Source of the DNA: a bacterium UBP6_UBA1209
Lineage (GTDB): Bacteria > UBP6 > UBA1177
Direction: 5' to 3'
Assembly (NCBI GenBank): GCA_002309575.1
Contig: DBXP01000022.1
Location: forward strand, 1 to 31,170
DNA length: 31,170 bases
The notes beneath the pieces are model-generated. The model was not told where the DNA came from. It saw only the letters and a list, made by a program, of their open reading frames with translations, and did no database searches. Positions 4,647 through 12,761 of this stretch are shown in pieces. A program made the position numbers and the translations under genes. Each line of letters starts with the position of its first letter. Within the stretch, counting starts at the first letter, position 1.

Positions 4647-7187
4647 TTCATCCTCCCTTTTTTCGACCTCGTCGACCGCCTCAAAGTCAGTGAATACGCG
4701 GTATTCGTATGCCTTGAGACCGATCCTGAAGCCGTTCTCGCAAAGCTCGCGCATGTCGGTGTATCTTACTTCGCCGCTGACGAGTTCGCGGTATTTCAAA
4801 AGCCTTCTGCCCGTATCAAGCCTCAGCGCCTCCGTGACGGTGCGCTCGAGCAGTCTGCCTGCCGGTTTGTCCTTGAATTTTGCCGAAACCTTGATTGAGC
4901 CTGAGGTTTCGCTGAATTTGTTGTGGAAAAATACCAGCACGAACCTGCCGTCGCAGCCGTTCGAGTAGGCGATGACGTCTTCGTCGATCCCGCCGCCGTC
5001 ACGATGGAAATCGTAAAGGTAAAAGTTGTCCGAGTGGGCGAAGAGGTGACGCTGTCTCATCAGCGGGAAAATCTCGCGCTCGTGGCGTCTGACGAGTTCC
5101 TCGTTCACCTTTTCGTCGAGCAGCGCGTGGGTGAACTCCATGCCGTATTTTTCGGTGAAACCTTCGATCTGCCCGTGCCCGAAGAGCGGCAGCCCCGGCA
5201 TCGTCACCATCATCGCGGTGACGCCGAAATACTTGTCGTTCGTGCCGAACTGCACCGCAGCTGTCTCCTCGTCGGGGTTGTTCAGGAAGTTGACGAACTT
5301 GCCCAGGATCTGCGGGTCGAACTCGAGGGTGCTTTTGATCGAGTTCCTGAACTTCGCGTTTTCCTCGTTTTTCATGAAGTTCATGAAGGCGCTGTTGTAG
5401 ACTCTGTGCATTCCGAGAGTCCGCACGAAGTAGCTCTCCATCAGCCAGAAGGCCTCGGCAAGAAGCAGCGTGTCGGGCGCCTCGGCAGCCACGCGGTCAA
5501 CGACCTCGCGCCAGAACTCTTTCGGGAAGGCGGCGTTGAACTCCTGGATGGTCATGCCGTGTTCAGCACGGGAGGCGATATCTCCGCCGTGTCCCGGTTC
5601 CGGGAACCACAGCCTGTGAAAATGCCTCTTCGCCAGCGTCATCGCCGCGTCGAACCTGATGATCGGGAAGCTTTTCGCTATCCTGATGATCGTCCGGATG
5701 ACCTGCTCGCGAAGCTCGGGGAGCAGGTAGTTCAGCTGCGCCGTGTCGTTCCACGGCATACATGTCCCGTCGTTCCCGTGGTAGATGTAGCTCGTTTTGC
5801 CGCTTGCGAAATCGACCCGCTTGAAGACGACGGCCGCATCTGTTTTCGTGAAGTAGTGATCCTCGATGTATACCCCGATCTTGGGGTCGCAAGAGAGGTT
5901 TTCGCCGGTGAAGGAGTAACTCGGGAAGGGAGGTTCGTCGGTTGAGATGAACCATTCTGGGTGTTCGCTCATCCAGCGCGAATCGATCGCTGTGTGGTTC
6001 GGGACCATATCGCAGGCGAGCCTGATCCCGAGGCGGTTTGCGCGCTCCCTCAGGTTCCGGACTGCCGGTTCGCCGCCGAGCTCGTTTGAAATTTCGTAGT
6101 CGTAAAGCGAATAGGCGCTTGCCGTCGCGTCGTTGTTGCCCATGAGCTGCTTGATGCGCTTCGAGGCGCGGCTCCGCTCCCAGATCCCGATCAGCCAGAG
6201 CCCCGTGAAACCGCGGTCTGCGATGGTTTTCAGCTCCTCGTCAGGTATCTGGTCGATCCTTGAGATCCGGCGTCCGTACTGCTTCGAAAGCTGGTCCAGC
6301 CAGACATAGGTGTTTTTTACGAGCATGATGAGGCGCGGCATCCAGAGCGAATCCCTGGAAAAACTCTCGGTCTCGGCTCCGTAGTCTCCTGCGCCGCGGA
6401 AAAAATCGGTGTTAAATTCAAAAGCGTGCCCTTTTGCATTCGGATCCGCCATGCGCATCTTCTCTTCCTTCAGGATGTCGGAGGAGAGCAGGAGCCTGCG
6501 CGTAAAACTGCCGGTGATCCTGACTCCCCAGTGCTCCAGGATGAACTGAAGCTGGTCGAGCAGAGAGCCGGGAGAGCGCCGCGAAGGTTCGAGAAGTAAG
6601 TCTATAAGTGACATTCCTGCGTTGCCTGCGGCTGCGGAACTGACGCTTTTTCCGTAGTTTTCCGCCATTTTCCCGAACTCTGTGTAGCAGCTCTTTTCAG
6701 CAAGTCCGGAGTCGTCGAAAAGTTTTTTCAGCCTGCCTAGCGCCGGGTTCTGGTTCGTAAGCCAGAGAACGACGAGCTCTTCGGCTTCGATGTCGCTGCA
6801 GCGGGTCCCGTCGATCAGCGAATCGAGGAATTTTTTTGCCTCGGCTCCCGTTGCAATCGAAGGATCAGCCGGCGGGAACTCTGTCACGAAGGTCAGAAGA
6901 AGCTTTTCAGCCTCCTCCTTTCCGAGCTTTTCAGCGATCTGCCGGAGCAGCTCCACTGCAAAATCCTGACCCGTCTCTTCGCGGTGGATCTTGAAGACAA
7001 AGTGCATGAGCTCGTCGATGAGCCCGGCGGCATAGAGCTCGCCCGGAGCGGCCTTGAGCTGGTTCGCCAGCCTTCTTGCCGCGCTGAAATCGGCGAAAAC
7101 GACATTCCCGGTGATCGAAAACAGCTCTGCCGGGACAGCCAGTTCCCGCCGGATCAGGCGGTGTATGTGGAAATGATTAGTTTCCAA
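3363..7187 (-). CDS. GH13 alpha-amylase-family protein in frame with CyuA/UPF0597 desulfidase
   Basis: One uninterrupted 1274-codon frame joins two unrelated proteins. Residues 1 to about 847 are a GH13 glycosidase-like protein. A helical N-terminal part precedes a TIM barrel with region I DMVPNH (D393, N397, H398), region II IIRFDAA (nucleophile D513) and region III LLLAEAFW (acid/base E578). In region IV the usual H-D pair reads N650-D651. There is no signal peptide, so it is probably cytosolic and acts on stored alpha-glucan or maltooligosaccharide; the substrate is unknown. Residues 848-1274 are a complete L-cysteine desulfidase-like protein. At the junction (about 4646-4660) the minus strand reads GAAAAAAGGGAGGATGAAATGG. 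An ideal ribosome-binding site and ATG are therefore present, and one extra A in the A6 run would stop the first protein at the TGA. The ATG at 7187 overlaps the end of yqeY by eleven bases. Confidence 0.75.
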   Translation of the reverse strand: METNHFHIHRLIRRELAVPAELFSITGNVVFADFSAARRLANQLKAAPGELYAAGLIDELMHFVFKIHREETGQDFAVELLRQIAEKLGKEEAEKLLLTFVTEFPPADPSIATGAEAKKFLDSLIDGTRCSDIEAEELVVLWLTNQNPALGRLKKLFDDSGLAEKSCYTEFGKMAENYGKSVSSAAAGNAGMSLIDLLLEPSRRSPGSLLDQLQFILEHWGVRITGSFTRRLLLSSDILKEEKMRMADPNAKGHAFEFNTDFFRGAGDYGAETESFSRDSLWMPRLIMLVKNTYVWLDQLSKQYGRRISRIDQIPDEELKTIADRGFTGLWLIGIWERSRASKRIKQLMGNNDATASAYSLYDYEISNELGGEPAVRNLRERANRLGIRLACDMVPNHTAIDSRWMSEHPEWFISTDEPPFPSYSFTGENLSCDPKIGVYIEDHYFTKTDAAVVFKRVDFASGKTSYIYHGNDGTCMPWNDTAQLNYLLPELREQVIRTIIRIAKSFPIIRFDAAMTLAKRHFHRLWFPEPGHGGDIASRAEHGMTIQEFNAAFPKEFWREVVDRVAAEAPDTLLLAEAFWLMESYFVRTLGMHRVYNSAFMNFMKNEENAKFRNSIKSTLEFDPQILGKFVNFLNNPDEETAAVQFGTNDKYFGVTAMMVTMPGLPLFGHGQIEGFTEKYGMEFTHALLDEKVNEELVRRHEREIFPLMRQRHLFAHSDNFYLYDFHRDGGGIDEDVIAYSNGCDGRFVLVFFHNKFSETSGSIKVSAKFKDKPAGRLLERTVTEALRLDTGRRLLKYRELVSGEVRYTDMRELCENGFRIGLKAYEYRVFTDFEAVDEVEKREDEMDYQMYIDIFNSEVVPALGCTEPIAVALAAATSAKLLGSPVERVELFLSGNIMKNGLGVGIPGTGMVGLPIAAALGVKGGDPSKELEVLEGVTAEQIAAAKEFVKADKIDIAVKEKVDKLYIEAICKSGSNVARTVICGCHTNIVLKELNGEVLFQKQCGAFSPSSASKPEVKTNQMTVEGIWNFINKVPLEKIEYVLEGAEMNRRIAMEGLSGDYGLRVGKTLRLNVSKGLLCDDLANWAMALTAAASDARMAGCTLSVMSNSGSGNQGITVMLPIVAVAERINSPREKLIRALYLGNLIAIHLKEFMSKLSALCGTVTASTGAACGITYIFGGTLPQINYTIKNMIGNISGVICDGAKSGCALKVSTTINAALQSALLAVENIEISELDGIIEKNIEKTIRNLATVASEGMETTDKVILDIMTCK

Positions 7188-7614
7188 GAGCTTTCTTTAC
7201 GAGTGAACTTGCCGCTTTGCCGTCGTACTGCCCGTCAAAATCCTTTTTGAGAGCCGCCATGACGACGCCCATCTGACGCGGTGACTTGTCGGGAAGAGTT
7301 GCAACGATTTCAACTATCTTCGCGTAAAGTTCCTCTTCGCTGAGCTGTTTCGGCAGAAGTGATTCCAGGATCTCCTTTTCACGCAGAGCGTCGCTTTTGT
7401 CCTTGCCGATCTCGTCGAGCAGCTTGATGTTTTCGTTCACGTTTTTCAGGAACTTTTTGATAACGTTAAGCGTTTCGGCTTCGGTGGTTTCGCGGTTGCC
7501 GTCGTTTTTGCCGACCATGACAGCCTCTGCGATAAGCGTCGAAAGCAGGTTGCCTTTGAGGGTGTCCCTCTCAAGCTTTGCCTTCATCATCATTTTTTTA
7601 AGATCGTTGATCAT
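7177..7614 (-). CDS. yqeY: GatB/YqeY domain protein
   Basis: This 145-residue protein has the YqeY pattern throughout: a helical start, MINDLKKMMMKAKLERDTLK, then LLSTLIAEAV, EKEILESLLPKQLSEEEL, and the terminal MGVVMAALKKDFDGQYDGKAASSLVKKAL. YqeY resembles the tail domain of the GatB amidotransferase subunit and is thought to bind tRNA; its exact job is not settled. The start is supported by GAGG before ATG. It follows the protease gene by 11 bases and overlaps the GH13 start by 11 bases, so it is in a tight operon and the downstream gene may be translationally coupled. Confidence 0.9.
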   Translation of the reverse strand: MINDLKKMMMKAKLERDTLKGNLLSTLIAEAVMVGKNDGNRETTEAETLNVIKKFLKNVNENIKLLDEIGKDKSDALREKEILESLLPKQLSEEELYAKIVEIVATLPDKSPRQMGVVMAALKKDFDGQYDGKAASSLVKKALGN

Positions 7615-7625
7615 TTTCGCCTCGA

Positions 7626-10199
7626 TTAGAAAAGAGAGAGCGAGCAGCCGCTGCTCTTTTTGTCTTTGTCTTTCTCCGGTTCCGGATCGTCGTCGAAGTT
7701 CATGTCGTCAGCAGAATCCGCATCCGAAGCGATGACATCGACATCGGATCCTGCGTCGGAATCGGTCTCCTCTTCGCCGTCGTAGTCAAGCGGAACGCAT
7801 TTTGAATCAAGACACTTCGCGTCTTCGCCCATGCAGTCGCGGTCTCTTTCGCAGGGCATAGCGCAGACGGCGCCCTTGTCGTTGTAGTTCTTGTGGCAGA
7901 CCATGCCGTAACCGTAACCGAACGATCTGCAGTCGCTGTCGGATTCGCAGCCCGGGGTGCAGATATCCATCTGATAACCCTGCATACTGAATTTGACGCA
8001 CTTGTTGACCATGTTGTCCTCGTCGTCGTTGCAAGCGTAGTCGTTGTTGCACATTACGACACAGAGTCCGTCAGGGATCTGGTCAAGGCACATCATTGCG
8101 TTGTATTTGCAGTCGTCTACCGTCTCGCAGGGTCCGAGCGGCTCTGAAGGAACGTTTTTGCAAAGCTTCGATTTCGTGTCGCAGTAAGCGATCTCCTGGT
8201 TGCAGTCAGAGTCTTCCTTGCACTCCGGGATGCAGATACCGAGGGTGTCGTCGGTGCAGGTCATGCCGGCAGGACACGGATTTTCCTTGTTGCACTCGAG
8301 GAAGCAGTCGGTCGAAGTCTGGGAATCTTCGTAAGCCTCGGTTCCGTCAGGACATGCGAATTTATTGTTTTTGATCACGCAGTAACCGTCTGCAAAGTTG
8401 TATTTCTTGTATTCGCCGGTAAGGCATTTTACGTTCTCTTCCGCAAAGTCAGCGTTTGCGCAGTCCGCGTTTTCGGAGCACTTGCCGCCGACTTTGGAGA
8501 TATCTTTTTCAAAGCCTTCGTCGACTCTGCCGTCGCAGTTGTCGTCGAGGTTGTTCTTTATCTCTTCGCCGCTTGCCTCGCACATTTCGAGACCTGCAGC
8601 CAGACGGACTGCCTTGAGCAGGTTAAGTCTGCCGTAGCCGAATTTCACGCTGTGGCCGTTTTCATCATAGAACCCGGTCGACGGGTTGACCTTGTCGGAG
8701 CTTTTGTGAAGGATCTCGATCGCCTCTTCGAGCGTAAGTTCCGGATTTACCGAGAAGATCGTTCCGAACGCGCCGGTGATCACCGGAGCTGCCGACGAGG
8801 TGCCGCTGAACTGGTTCGTGTAGTCCTTGTCAAGGTCGCCGTAGCCTACGAGGTAGCTTGTCGCGATACCGATGAGCGGGTTCATCGAGAGTGACGGAGC
8901 GACAACATCGATCATCGAACCGTAGTTCGAGTATCTGACCCTGGTGTCCCAAGCCGATGAAGCTCCGACCGTGATGACGCTGCTCGAAACCTGCTTGCCC
9001 TCTCTCTCGAACTCGAATTTGTAGGTGAGGATGCCGGTGTAGCTTGCATCAACGCCGTCGTTGCCGCTTGCATAGACAATGGCGCCGCCTTTGCCGTTCC
9101 TGCCCTCTTTGATGAACTTCATGTGGCTCTCGATCTCGCCCTGAGAAGCGGGGATATCGCCGAAGCCCGACATCGGACCGAAAGAGCAGTTGACTGCAAC
9201 GATCGAAGGATCCTCGACATATTTCGTGTAAGCCGTCATGAGCTTTTTGTCGCTGGAACTTTCCTGCGTTCCCATTCCGCCTTCCATGTAGGTTACGGGG
9301 TAAATTCCGCACCACGGACAGATGCCGGCTGTTCCGATCTCGTTGCCCTCAGCGGCAGCGACACCGGCGCAGTTCGTGCCGTGCGAATATCCGGAAGTTC
9401 CGTACATACCGGTGTTTTCGATCTTTCCGGGGTTTCCGGTCTCACCTTCGTGGACCATGTTGTATCCGTCCTCGAGCTTGTTTTTGAGGTCCGGATGCGC
9501 GAAGTCGACGCCGCTGTCCATGATGGCCACCTTCGCTACCTCGAAGTTTTCGAGCTCGCCTGCATCGATCTTTTCGGAGATGAGTCTGATCGCGTCGTCA
9601 AATCTGACATCGGCGTTTTCGAGCGTGTCGATCTCTTTGCCGTAGGCGTTGATACCCTTACCGGTGTTCTTGAGCGACCACTGATAGTTCTCCTTATAAT
9701 ATTTATCCTCGACCGGGTACTTTACGACCTTTTCGAGAAGCTGCGTCCTGCGGATGATGTTCGGGAAGGCGAATCCGTCACCGTTCTCGACGATCTGCTG
9801 AGCGGTTTTTACGCTGTCGGATGCTCCGTCGAATTCGATGTAGTCGTATCCGCTTACCAGCTCACTGACCTTCAAATTGTATTTTTTTGCAATAAAATCA
9901 GCAGGTTTGCTGCCTTTATAGAAGAGGATCGAATCTGCTACGACCATGTGTCCGTTGATGAAGTAGATCGGCAGATTTCCTTTGGAATCCTTCTGCAGAA
10001 CGATCATCTGGTCGCCGTGAGACCACTTGAAAACGTAGTTTTCGGGCGCCTTTACGCTTACTCTGTCAAGTTTCAGCGCATAAACGCCCTCGTTCCTCTT
10101 GAGCTCGAAGAAGCTTCCGTCGCTTCTGTAGACCTTCTCTGCGAAGAGAGAGAGCGAGCAAAGAGAGATTGCCAAAATCGTGAAAAGAATCTTTTTCAT
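7626..10199 (-). CDS. Secreted subtilisin-like (S8) serine protease with Cys-rich tail
   Basis: This 857-residue exported protease starts with a signal peptide (MKKILFTILAISLCSLSLFA). A propeptide-like region runs to about residue 160 and the S8 domain from about 165 to 535. The triad is D228 in VAKVAIMDSGVD, H273 in YSHGTNCAG and S468 in FSGTSSAAP, with N380 of ASGND as the oxyanion residue. A MopE-like acidic Ca-binding segment follows at about 549-566 (NNLDDNCDGRVDEG). Next come several Cys-rich units of the form C-x-x-D-x-D-C. A poly-Asp/Glu stretch ends in lysines and the final nine residues SSGCSLSLF. Probable roles are extracellular or surface proteolysis and maturation. The start has GGGGG upstream. 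YchJ-like lies 30 bases upstream and YqeY 11 bases downstream. Confidence 0.93.
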   Translation of the reverse strand: MKKILFTILAISLCSLSLFAEKVYRSDGSFFELKRNEGVYALKLDRVSVKAPENYVFKWSHGDQMIVLQKDSKGNLPIYFINGHMVVADSILFYKGSKPADFIAKKYNLKVSELVSGYDYIEFDGASDSVKTAQQIVENGDGFAFPNIIRRTQLLEKVVKYPVEDKYYKENYQWSLKNTGKGINAYGKEIDTLENADVRFDDAIRLISEKIDAGELENFEVAKVAIMDSGVDFAHPDLKNKLEDGYNMVHEGETGNPGKIENTGMYGTSGYSHGTNCAGVAAAEGNEIGTAGICPWCGIYPVTYMEGGMGTQESSSDKKLMTAYTKYVEDPSIVAVNCSFGPMSGFGDIPASQGEIESHMKFIKEGRNGKGGAIVYASGNDGVDASYTGILTYKFEFEREGKQVSSSVITVGASSAWDTRVRYSNYGSMIDVVAPSLSMNPLIGIATSYLVGYGDLDKDYTNQFSGTSSAAPVITGAFGTIFSVNPELTLEEAIEILHKSSDKVNPSTGFYDENGHSVKFGYGRLNLLKAVRLAAGLEMCEASGEEIKNNLDDNCDGRVDEGFEKDISKVGGKCSENADCANADFAEENVKCLTGEYKKYNFADGYCVIKNNKFACPDGTEAYEDSQTSTDCFLECNKENPCPAGMTCTDDTLGICIPECKEDSDCNQEIAYCDTKSKLCKNVPSEPLGPCETVDDCKYNAMMCLDQIPDGLCVVMCNNDYACNDDEDNMVNKCVKFSMQGYQMDICTPGCESDSDCRSFGYGYGMVCHKNYNDKGAVCAMPCERDRDCMGEDAKCLDSKCVPLDYDGEEETDSDAGSDVDVIASDADSADDMNFDDDPEPEKDKDKKSSGCSLSLF

Positions 10200-10229
10200 G
10201 TTTCCCCCTGTTTTTCGGTTTTTACCGGT

Positions 10230-10724
10230 TTATAAGTCCCTGCCGCAGCACTTTTTGTATTTTTTCCCGCTGCCGCACGGACACGGATCGTTTCTTCCGA
10301 CCTTCGGAGTCTCTCTTCTGACCTGCTCGGGCATGATCTGGACTCCGTCCTCGAAGAACCACTCTCCGTCTATTTTTTTAAATGATGCGTTTTCGTGGTG
10401 GCACTGCATAGCGCCGTCAAGAAGCGAATAAGCCTTGAAAACGACGTTTCCGGAGGTGTCCTCTTCACCGCCCTTTTCGACGCTGACGATCTCAAGACGC
10501 TTCCAGTCGGTCTTTTTGGCCCACTTTTCGACAGCCTCACGCGGCATGTTGCCAGTCTGGTTCTGGACTGTCGAATCCATTATGAAGTCGATCTCCTGAG
10601 CGGCGTACGCCGAATATCTGGCACGCATGAGCTCTTCAGCCGTCTTCGCCTTTCTTTCATTCTTTATTATAGGTTTACAACACTCTTCGTAGCTCTTTCC
10701 GCTTCCGCAGTAGCATTCAGTCAT
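10230..10724 (-). CDS. YchJ-like protein with two SEC-C motifs
   Basis: This 164-residue protein has one zinc-binding SEC-C motif at each end: CYCGSGKSYEECC at the start and CPCGSGKKYKKCC at the finish. Between them is the YchJ/UPF0225 NTF2-like domain (AEELMRARYSAYAAQEIDFI, then FKKIDGEWFFEDG). SEC-C motifs bind zinc; in SecA they contact SecB and ribosomes. YchJ itself has no established function. It lies between a small lipoprotein gene (23 bases upstream) and the secreted protease gene (30 bases downstream), so a link with export is possible but only suggested by position. Confidence 0.9.
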   Translation of the reverse strand: MTECYCGSGKSYEECCKPIIKNERKAKTAEELMRARYSAYAAQEIDFIMDSTVQNQTGNMPREAVEKWAKKTDWKRLEIVSVEKGGEEDTSGNVVFKAYSLLDGAMQCHHENASFKKIDGEWFFEDGVQIMPEQVRRETPKVGRNDPCPCGSGKKYKKCCGRDL

Positions 10725-10747
10725 TTTTCCCTCCGAACATTAAATAA

Positions 10748-11281
10748 CTACTTGATAAACCACTCTTTTTTCTCACGGGAATACTCAAATTCCGATCTCT
10801 CCTCATTGACGGAGGGCCTGATGTACTGCCTCTCCGCCAGAGGCTTGAAAATATCGTAAAGCTCGCCTTCGCAGACGGTCTCCACATCGTATGTCACAGT
10901 TGCGAACTCACCCTGGTTCACGATCGCCTTGAAGGCTTTGAACCGCGTCGAACAGACCTCGGCCGTGCACCTGTTCTTGTCGCACTTGAATATCTTTTTC
11001 CCCTCCTCAGTCGCTTCGAACATCGGCATTTTCCTGCCGGCAGCCTCGACATAGACATCTGGCCTGAAGGTGAGGTATTTGCCCGTTGCGACAGCCTTGT
11101 ATACCGGAACATACGACGGATCGGTCATCGCTCCGAGATAGAACGAAACGCTTCGGCCGGGCATTTTCGCCAGACGATCCTTAATTAAGACTTCTGCGTT
11201 TTCCTGCGAAAGTTTGATCTGCTCGCCGCACGAAAATGCGAAAAAAAGCGCCGGAATCAGAGTGAACAGAAATTTCTTCAT
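10748..11281 (-). CDS. Small predicted lipoprotein
   Basis: This 177-residue protein has a lipoprotein signal, MKKFLFTLIPALFFAFSC, so it is probably membrane-anchored with Cys18 lipidated. The mature part has a helix (LSQENAEVLIKDRLAKM) and later predicted strands. Four further cysteines (FKCDKNRC, TAEVC and TVCEGEL) could form two disulfides. I do not recognise the family. It is the first gene of the minus-strand run and has a recognisable promoter, so it may head the operon that includes ychJ, the protease, yqeY and the GH13 gene. Confidence 0.8.
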   Translation of the reverse strand: MKKFLFTLIPALFFAFSCGEQIKLSQENAEVLIKDRLAKMPGRSVSFYLGAMTDPSYVPVYKAVATGKYLTFRPDVYVEAAGRKMPMFEATEEGKKIFKCDKNRCTAEVCSTRFKAFKAIVNQGEFATVTYDVETVCEGELYDIFKPLAERQYIRPSVNEERSEFEYSREKKEWFIK

Positions 11282-11314
11282 TTAAAAAACACCTCGTTAG
11301 TTGACAGCCGCCGT

Positions 11315-11342
11315 ATCCTATTTTTTTTTGGATTTAATGCAA
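11315..11342 (-). promoter_or_regulatory. Promoter of the 11281 lipoprotein operon
   Basis: On the minus strand TTGCAT (11337-11342) and TAGGAT (11315-11320) are 16 bases apart across an A-rich spacer. They lie about 35 bases before the start codon. Confidence 0.45.
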
Positions 11343-11365
11343 AGAGAAAGATTCCGATCTTTTTG

Positions 11366-11393
11366 TTGAAATAAAAAAAAGTACGGCTAAACT
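11366..11393 (+). promoter_or_regulatory. Promoter of the TGD-repeat lipoprotein at 11447
   Basis: TTGAAA (11366-11371) and TAAACT (11388-11393) are separated by 16 A-rich bases, about 55 bases before the start codon. A long T-rich leader follows, ending in AGGAGG. Confidence 0.5.
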
Positions 11394-11446
11394 CATCCCG
11401 CTTTTTTGCAATTTTGCTTTTTTTTATCTTTTTTTTAGGAGGAAAC

Positions 11447-12580
11447 ATGAAAAAATTCACAGTCATTATGGCAGTTCTTCTCGCTGCATTCTTCTTTGTA
11501 AGCTGCGGCGGCGACGAAAACGACGACGCTGAAGGTGCATCCTGCGATGTAGAGGGCGCATATCAGTGCTCAGGCAACACTATTATTATTTCTCAAAAGT
11601 GTCAGGACGGTACCTGGACAAATTTCCAGCAGTGCAACGACGGCTGCAATCAGGCTACAGGCAAATGCAATGAACCCGGCGGCGACACCGGTTCAGGCGA
11701 CACTGGCTCAACAGACACAGGTGATACCGGCACAGGTGACACCGGCACAGGCGACTCCGGTTCAGACACCGGCGACACAGCTGGCGGCACCGACACATGT
11801 GCAGACATTTATCAGTGCTCCACAAACTGCGCTGATCAGGCTTGCCTTGAAGCCTGCATCGCAAACGGAACACCGACGGATCAGAACCTTTTTGTTACAA
11901 TGTACAACTGCTGGGGAAACAACTGCGCTAATGCTTCAACAAGCGATGAATTTACTGACTGCATCGCTGCAAACTGCTTGAACGAGACAGAAGCGTGCGG
12001 TCTTAACGTTCCCAAACAGGGCGACACGACCTATTCTGCTCCTTACGGAACTGCTCAGGTCAACGTTGCGAGCACCTACATCCTTACCAACGAGACACAG
12101 ATTGACGGAAGCATGGTCAACATGTCCTCTTACGTAAGCGGAAATCTGGGCAGCAGCAGCATCGTTCCCGCAAACGCTCAGCTCAGCTATTACTATGCGG
12201 CTCTCGTTCAGGACGGCGGTCAGCAGTACTTCCAGATCGTCCAGAACTATGCGGCGGATGCTCAGGGTCAGCAGGCGATCCCCTTCGGTGTATTCATCAT
12301 CCTTCCGGCAAATGCTGCTCCGGGAACAGTCCATTTCGGACTTGATCAGGAGTCGGTTGGTCAGATGTTCGTTGTTGATTTCAACGGCAATCAGGTCGGC
12401 TGCTATCACGGATTCGGCTACGGTGATCTTACCCTCACGGCTGCAAACGCTGCTGCAGGCGCTGCAGGCAATGTCAGCCTGAGCGGCTCGATCGAGATCT
12501 ACAGTGCAGCAAACGCTCCGATGTACGGCGGCGACATCACCAGCCACCTTAACGGCTGGGTAAACTGCGCAGTTCGTTAG
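11447..12580 (+). CDS. Lipoprotein with Thr-Gly-Asp repeat linker
   Basis: This 377-residue surface or periplasmic lipoprotein has the signal MKKFTVIMAVLLAAFFFVSC, with Cys20 as lipidation site. A small Cys-rich domain (about 33-75) comes next, then a TGD/SGD-type linker (about 79-115). A second Cys-rich, helical segment follows (about 117-190: CADIYQCSTNCADQACLEAC, then CWGNNCANAS). The C-terminal part is Gln/Ala/Gly/Ser-rich and probably beta-sheet, ending in HLNGWVNCAVR. I do not recognise the C-terminal domain. The ATG at 11447 is chosen because AGGAGG sits four bases upstream and it gives the signal peptide. It has its own promoter and a strong terminator, so it is probably monocistronic. 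Confidence 0.85.
   Translation: MKKFTVIMAVLLAAFFFVSCGGDENDDAEGASCDVEGAYQCSGNTIIISQKCQDGTWTNFQQCNDGCNQATGKCNEPGGDTGSGDTGSTDTGDTGTGDTGTGDSGSDTGDTAGGTDTCADIYQCSTNCADQACLEACIANGTPTDQNLFVTMYNCWGNNCANASTSDEFTDCIAANCLNETEACGLNVPKQGDTTYSAPYGTAQVNVASTYILTNETQIDGSMVNMSSYVSGNLGSSSIVPANAQLSYYYAALVQDGGQQYFQIVQNYAADAQGQQAIPFGVFIILPANAAPGTVHFGLDQESVGQMFVVDFNGNQVGCYHGFGYGDLTLTAANAAAGAAGNVSLSGSIEIYSAANAPMYGGDITSHLNGWVNCAVR
11681..11791 (+). repeat. TGD/SGD coding repeat in lipoprotein
   Basis: Codons 79-115 repeat short units such as DTGSGDTG, TGDTGTGD and TGDSGSD, made mostly of ACA/ACC, GGC/GGT and GAC/GAT. The same type of linker occurs in the lipoprotein at 16757. Such repeats are prone to slippage and length change. 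Confidence 0.8.
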
Positions 12581-12606
12581 TCACGACTACGGATCTGTTT
12601 TTTTCA

Positions 12607-12633
12607 AACCCCGGGCGACCGGGGTTTTTTTTT
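12607..12633 (+). terminator. Strong intrinsic terminator
   Basis: AACCCCGG-GCGA-CCGGGGTT forms an 8-base perfect stem with a GCGA tetraloop and runs into nine T. It starts 26 bases after the lipoprotein stop. Confidence 0.95.
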
Positions 12634-12761
12634 GCTTCCGGGTTCCGGTAGGTTCGAAAGCTAAACGATTTCCGTTTTTTTCTTTATTTTCTTCAAAAAA
12701 TTGGCAAAAATTGCTGACCTGTTCGTAGGTGTTTTTGAGTTTTTGCTTTAGGAGCGTTTCA

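Noticed and set aside
4650..4665. A6-G run as a classical -1 ribosomal frameshift site
   Set aside because: The run is read GAA AAA AGG in the coding frame, which does not fit the A-AAA-AAG phasing needed. The frame is open anyway, so I kept only sequencing error or transcript slippage as options.
4923..5945. Plus-strand open frame of 340 codons opposite the GH13 gene
   Set aside because: Antisense to catalytic-motif-bearing GH13 coding sequence; no ribosome-binding site and shadow-like composition.
9123..10235. Plus-strand open frame of 370 codons opposite the S8 protease
   Set aside because: Antisense to the signal peptide and catalytic domain of the protease; no supporting features.
11681..11791. 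CRISPR-like or mobile repeat
   Set aside because: The repeat is in frame inside a lipoprotein gene, the units are short and contiguous without spacers, and it encodes a TGD linker.
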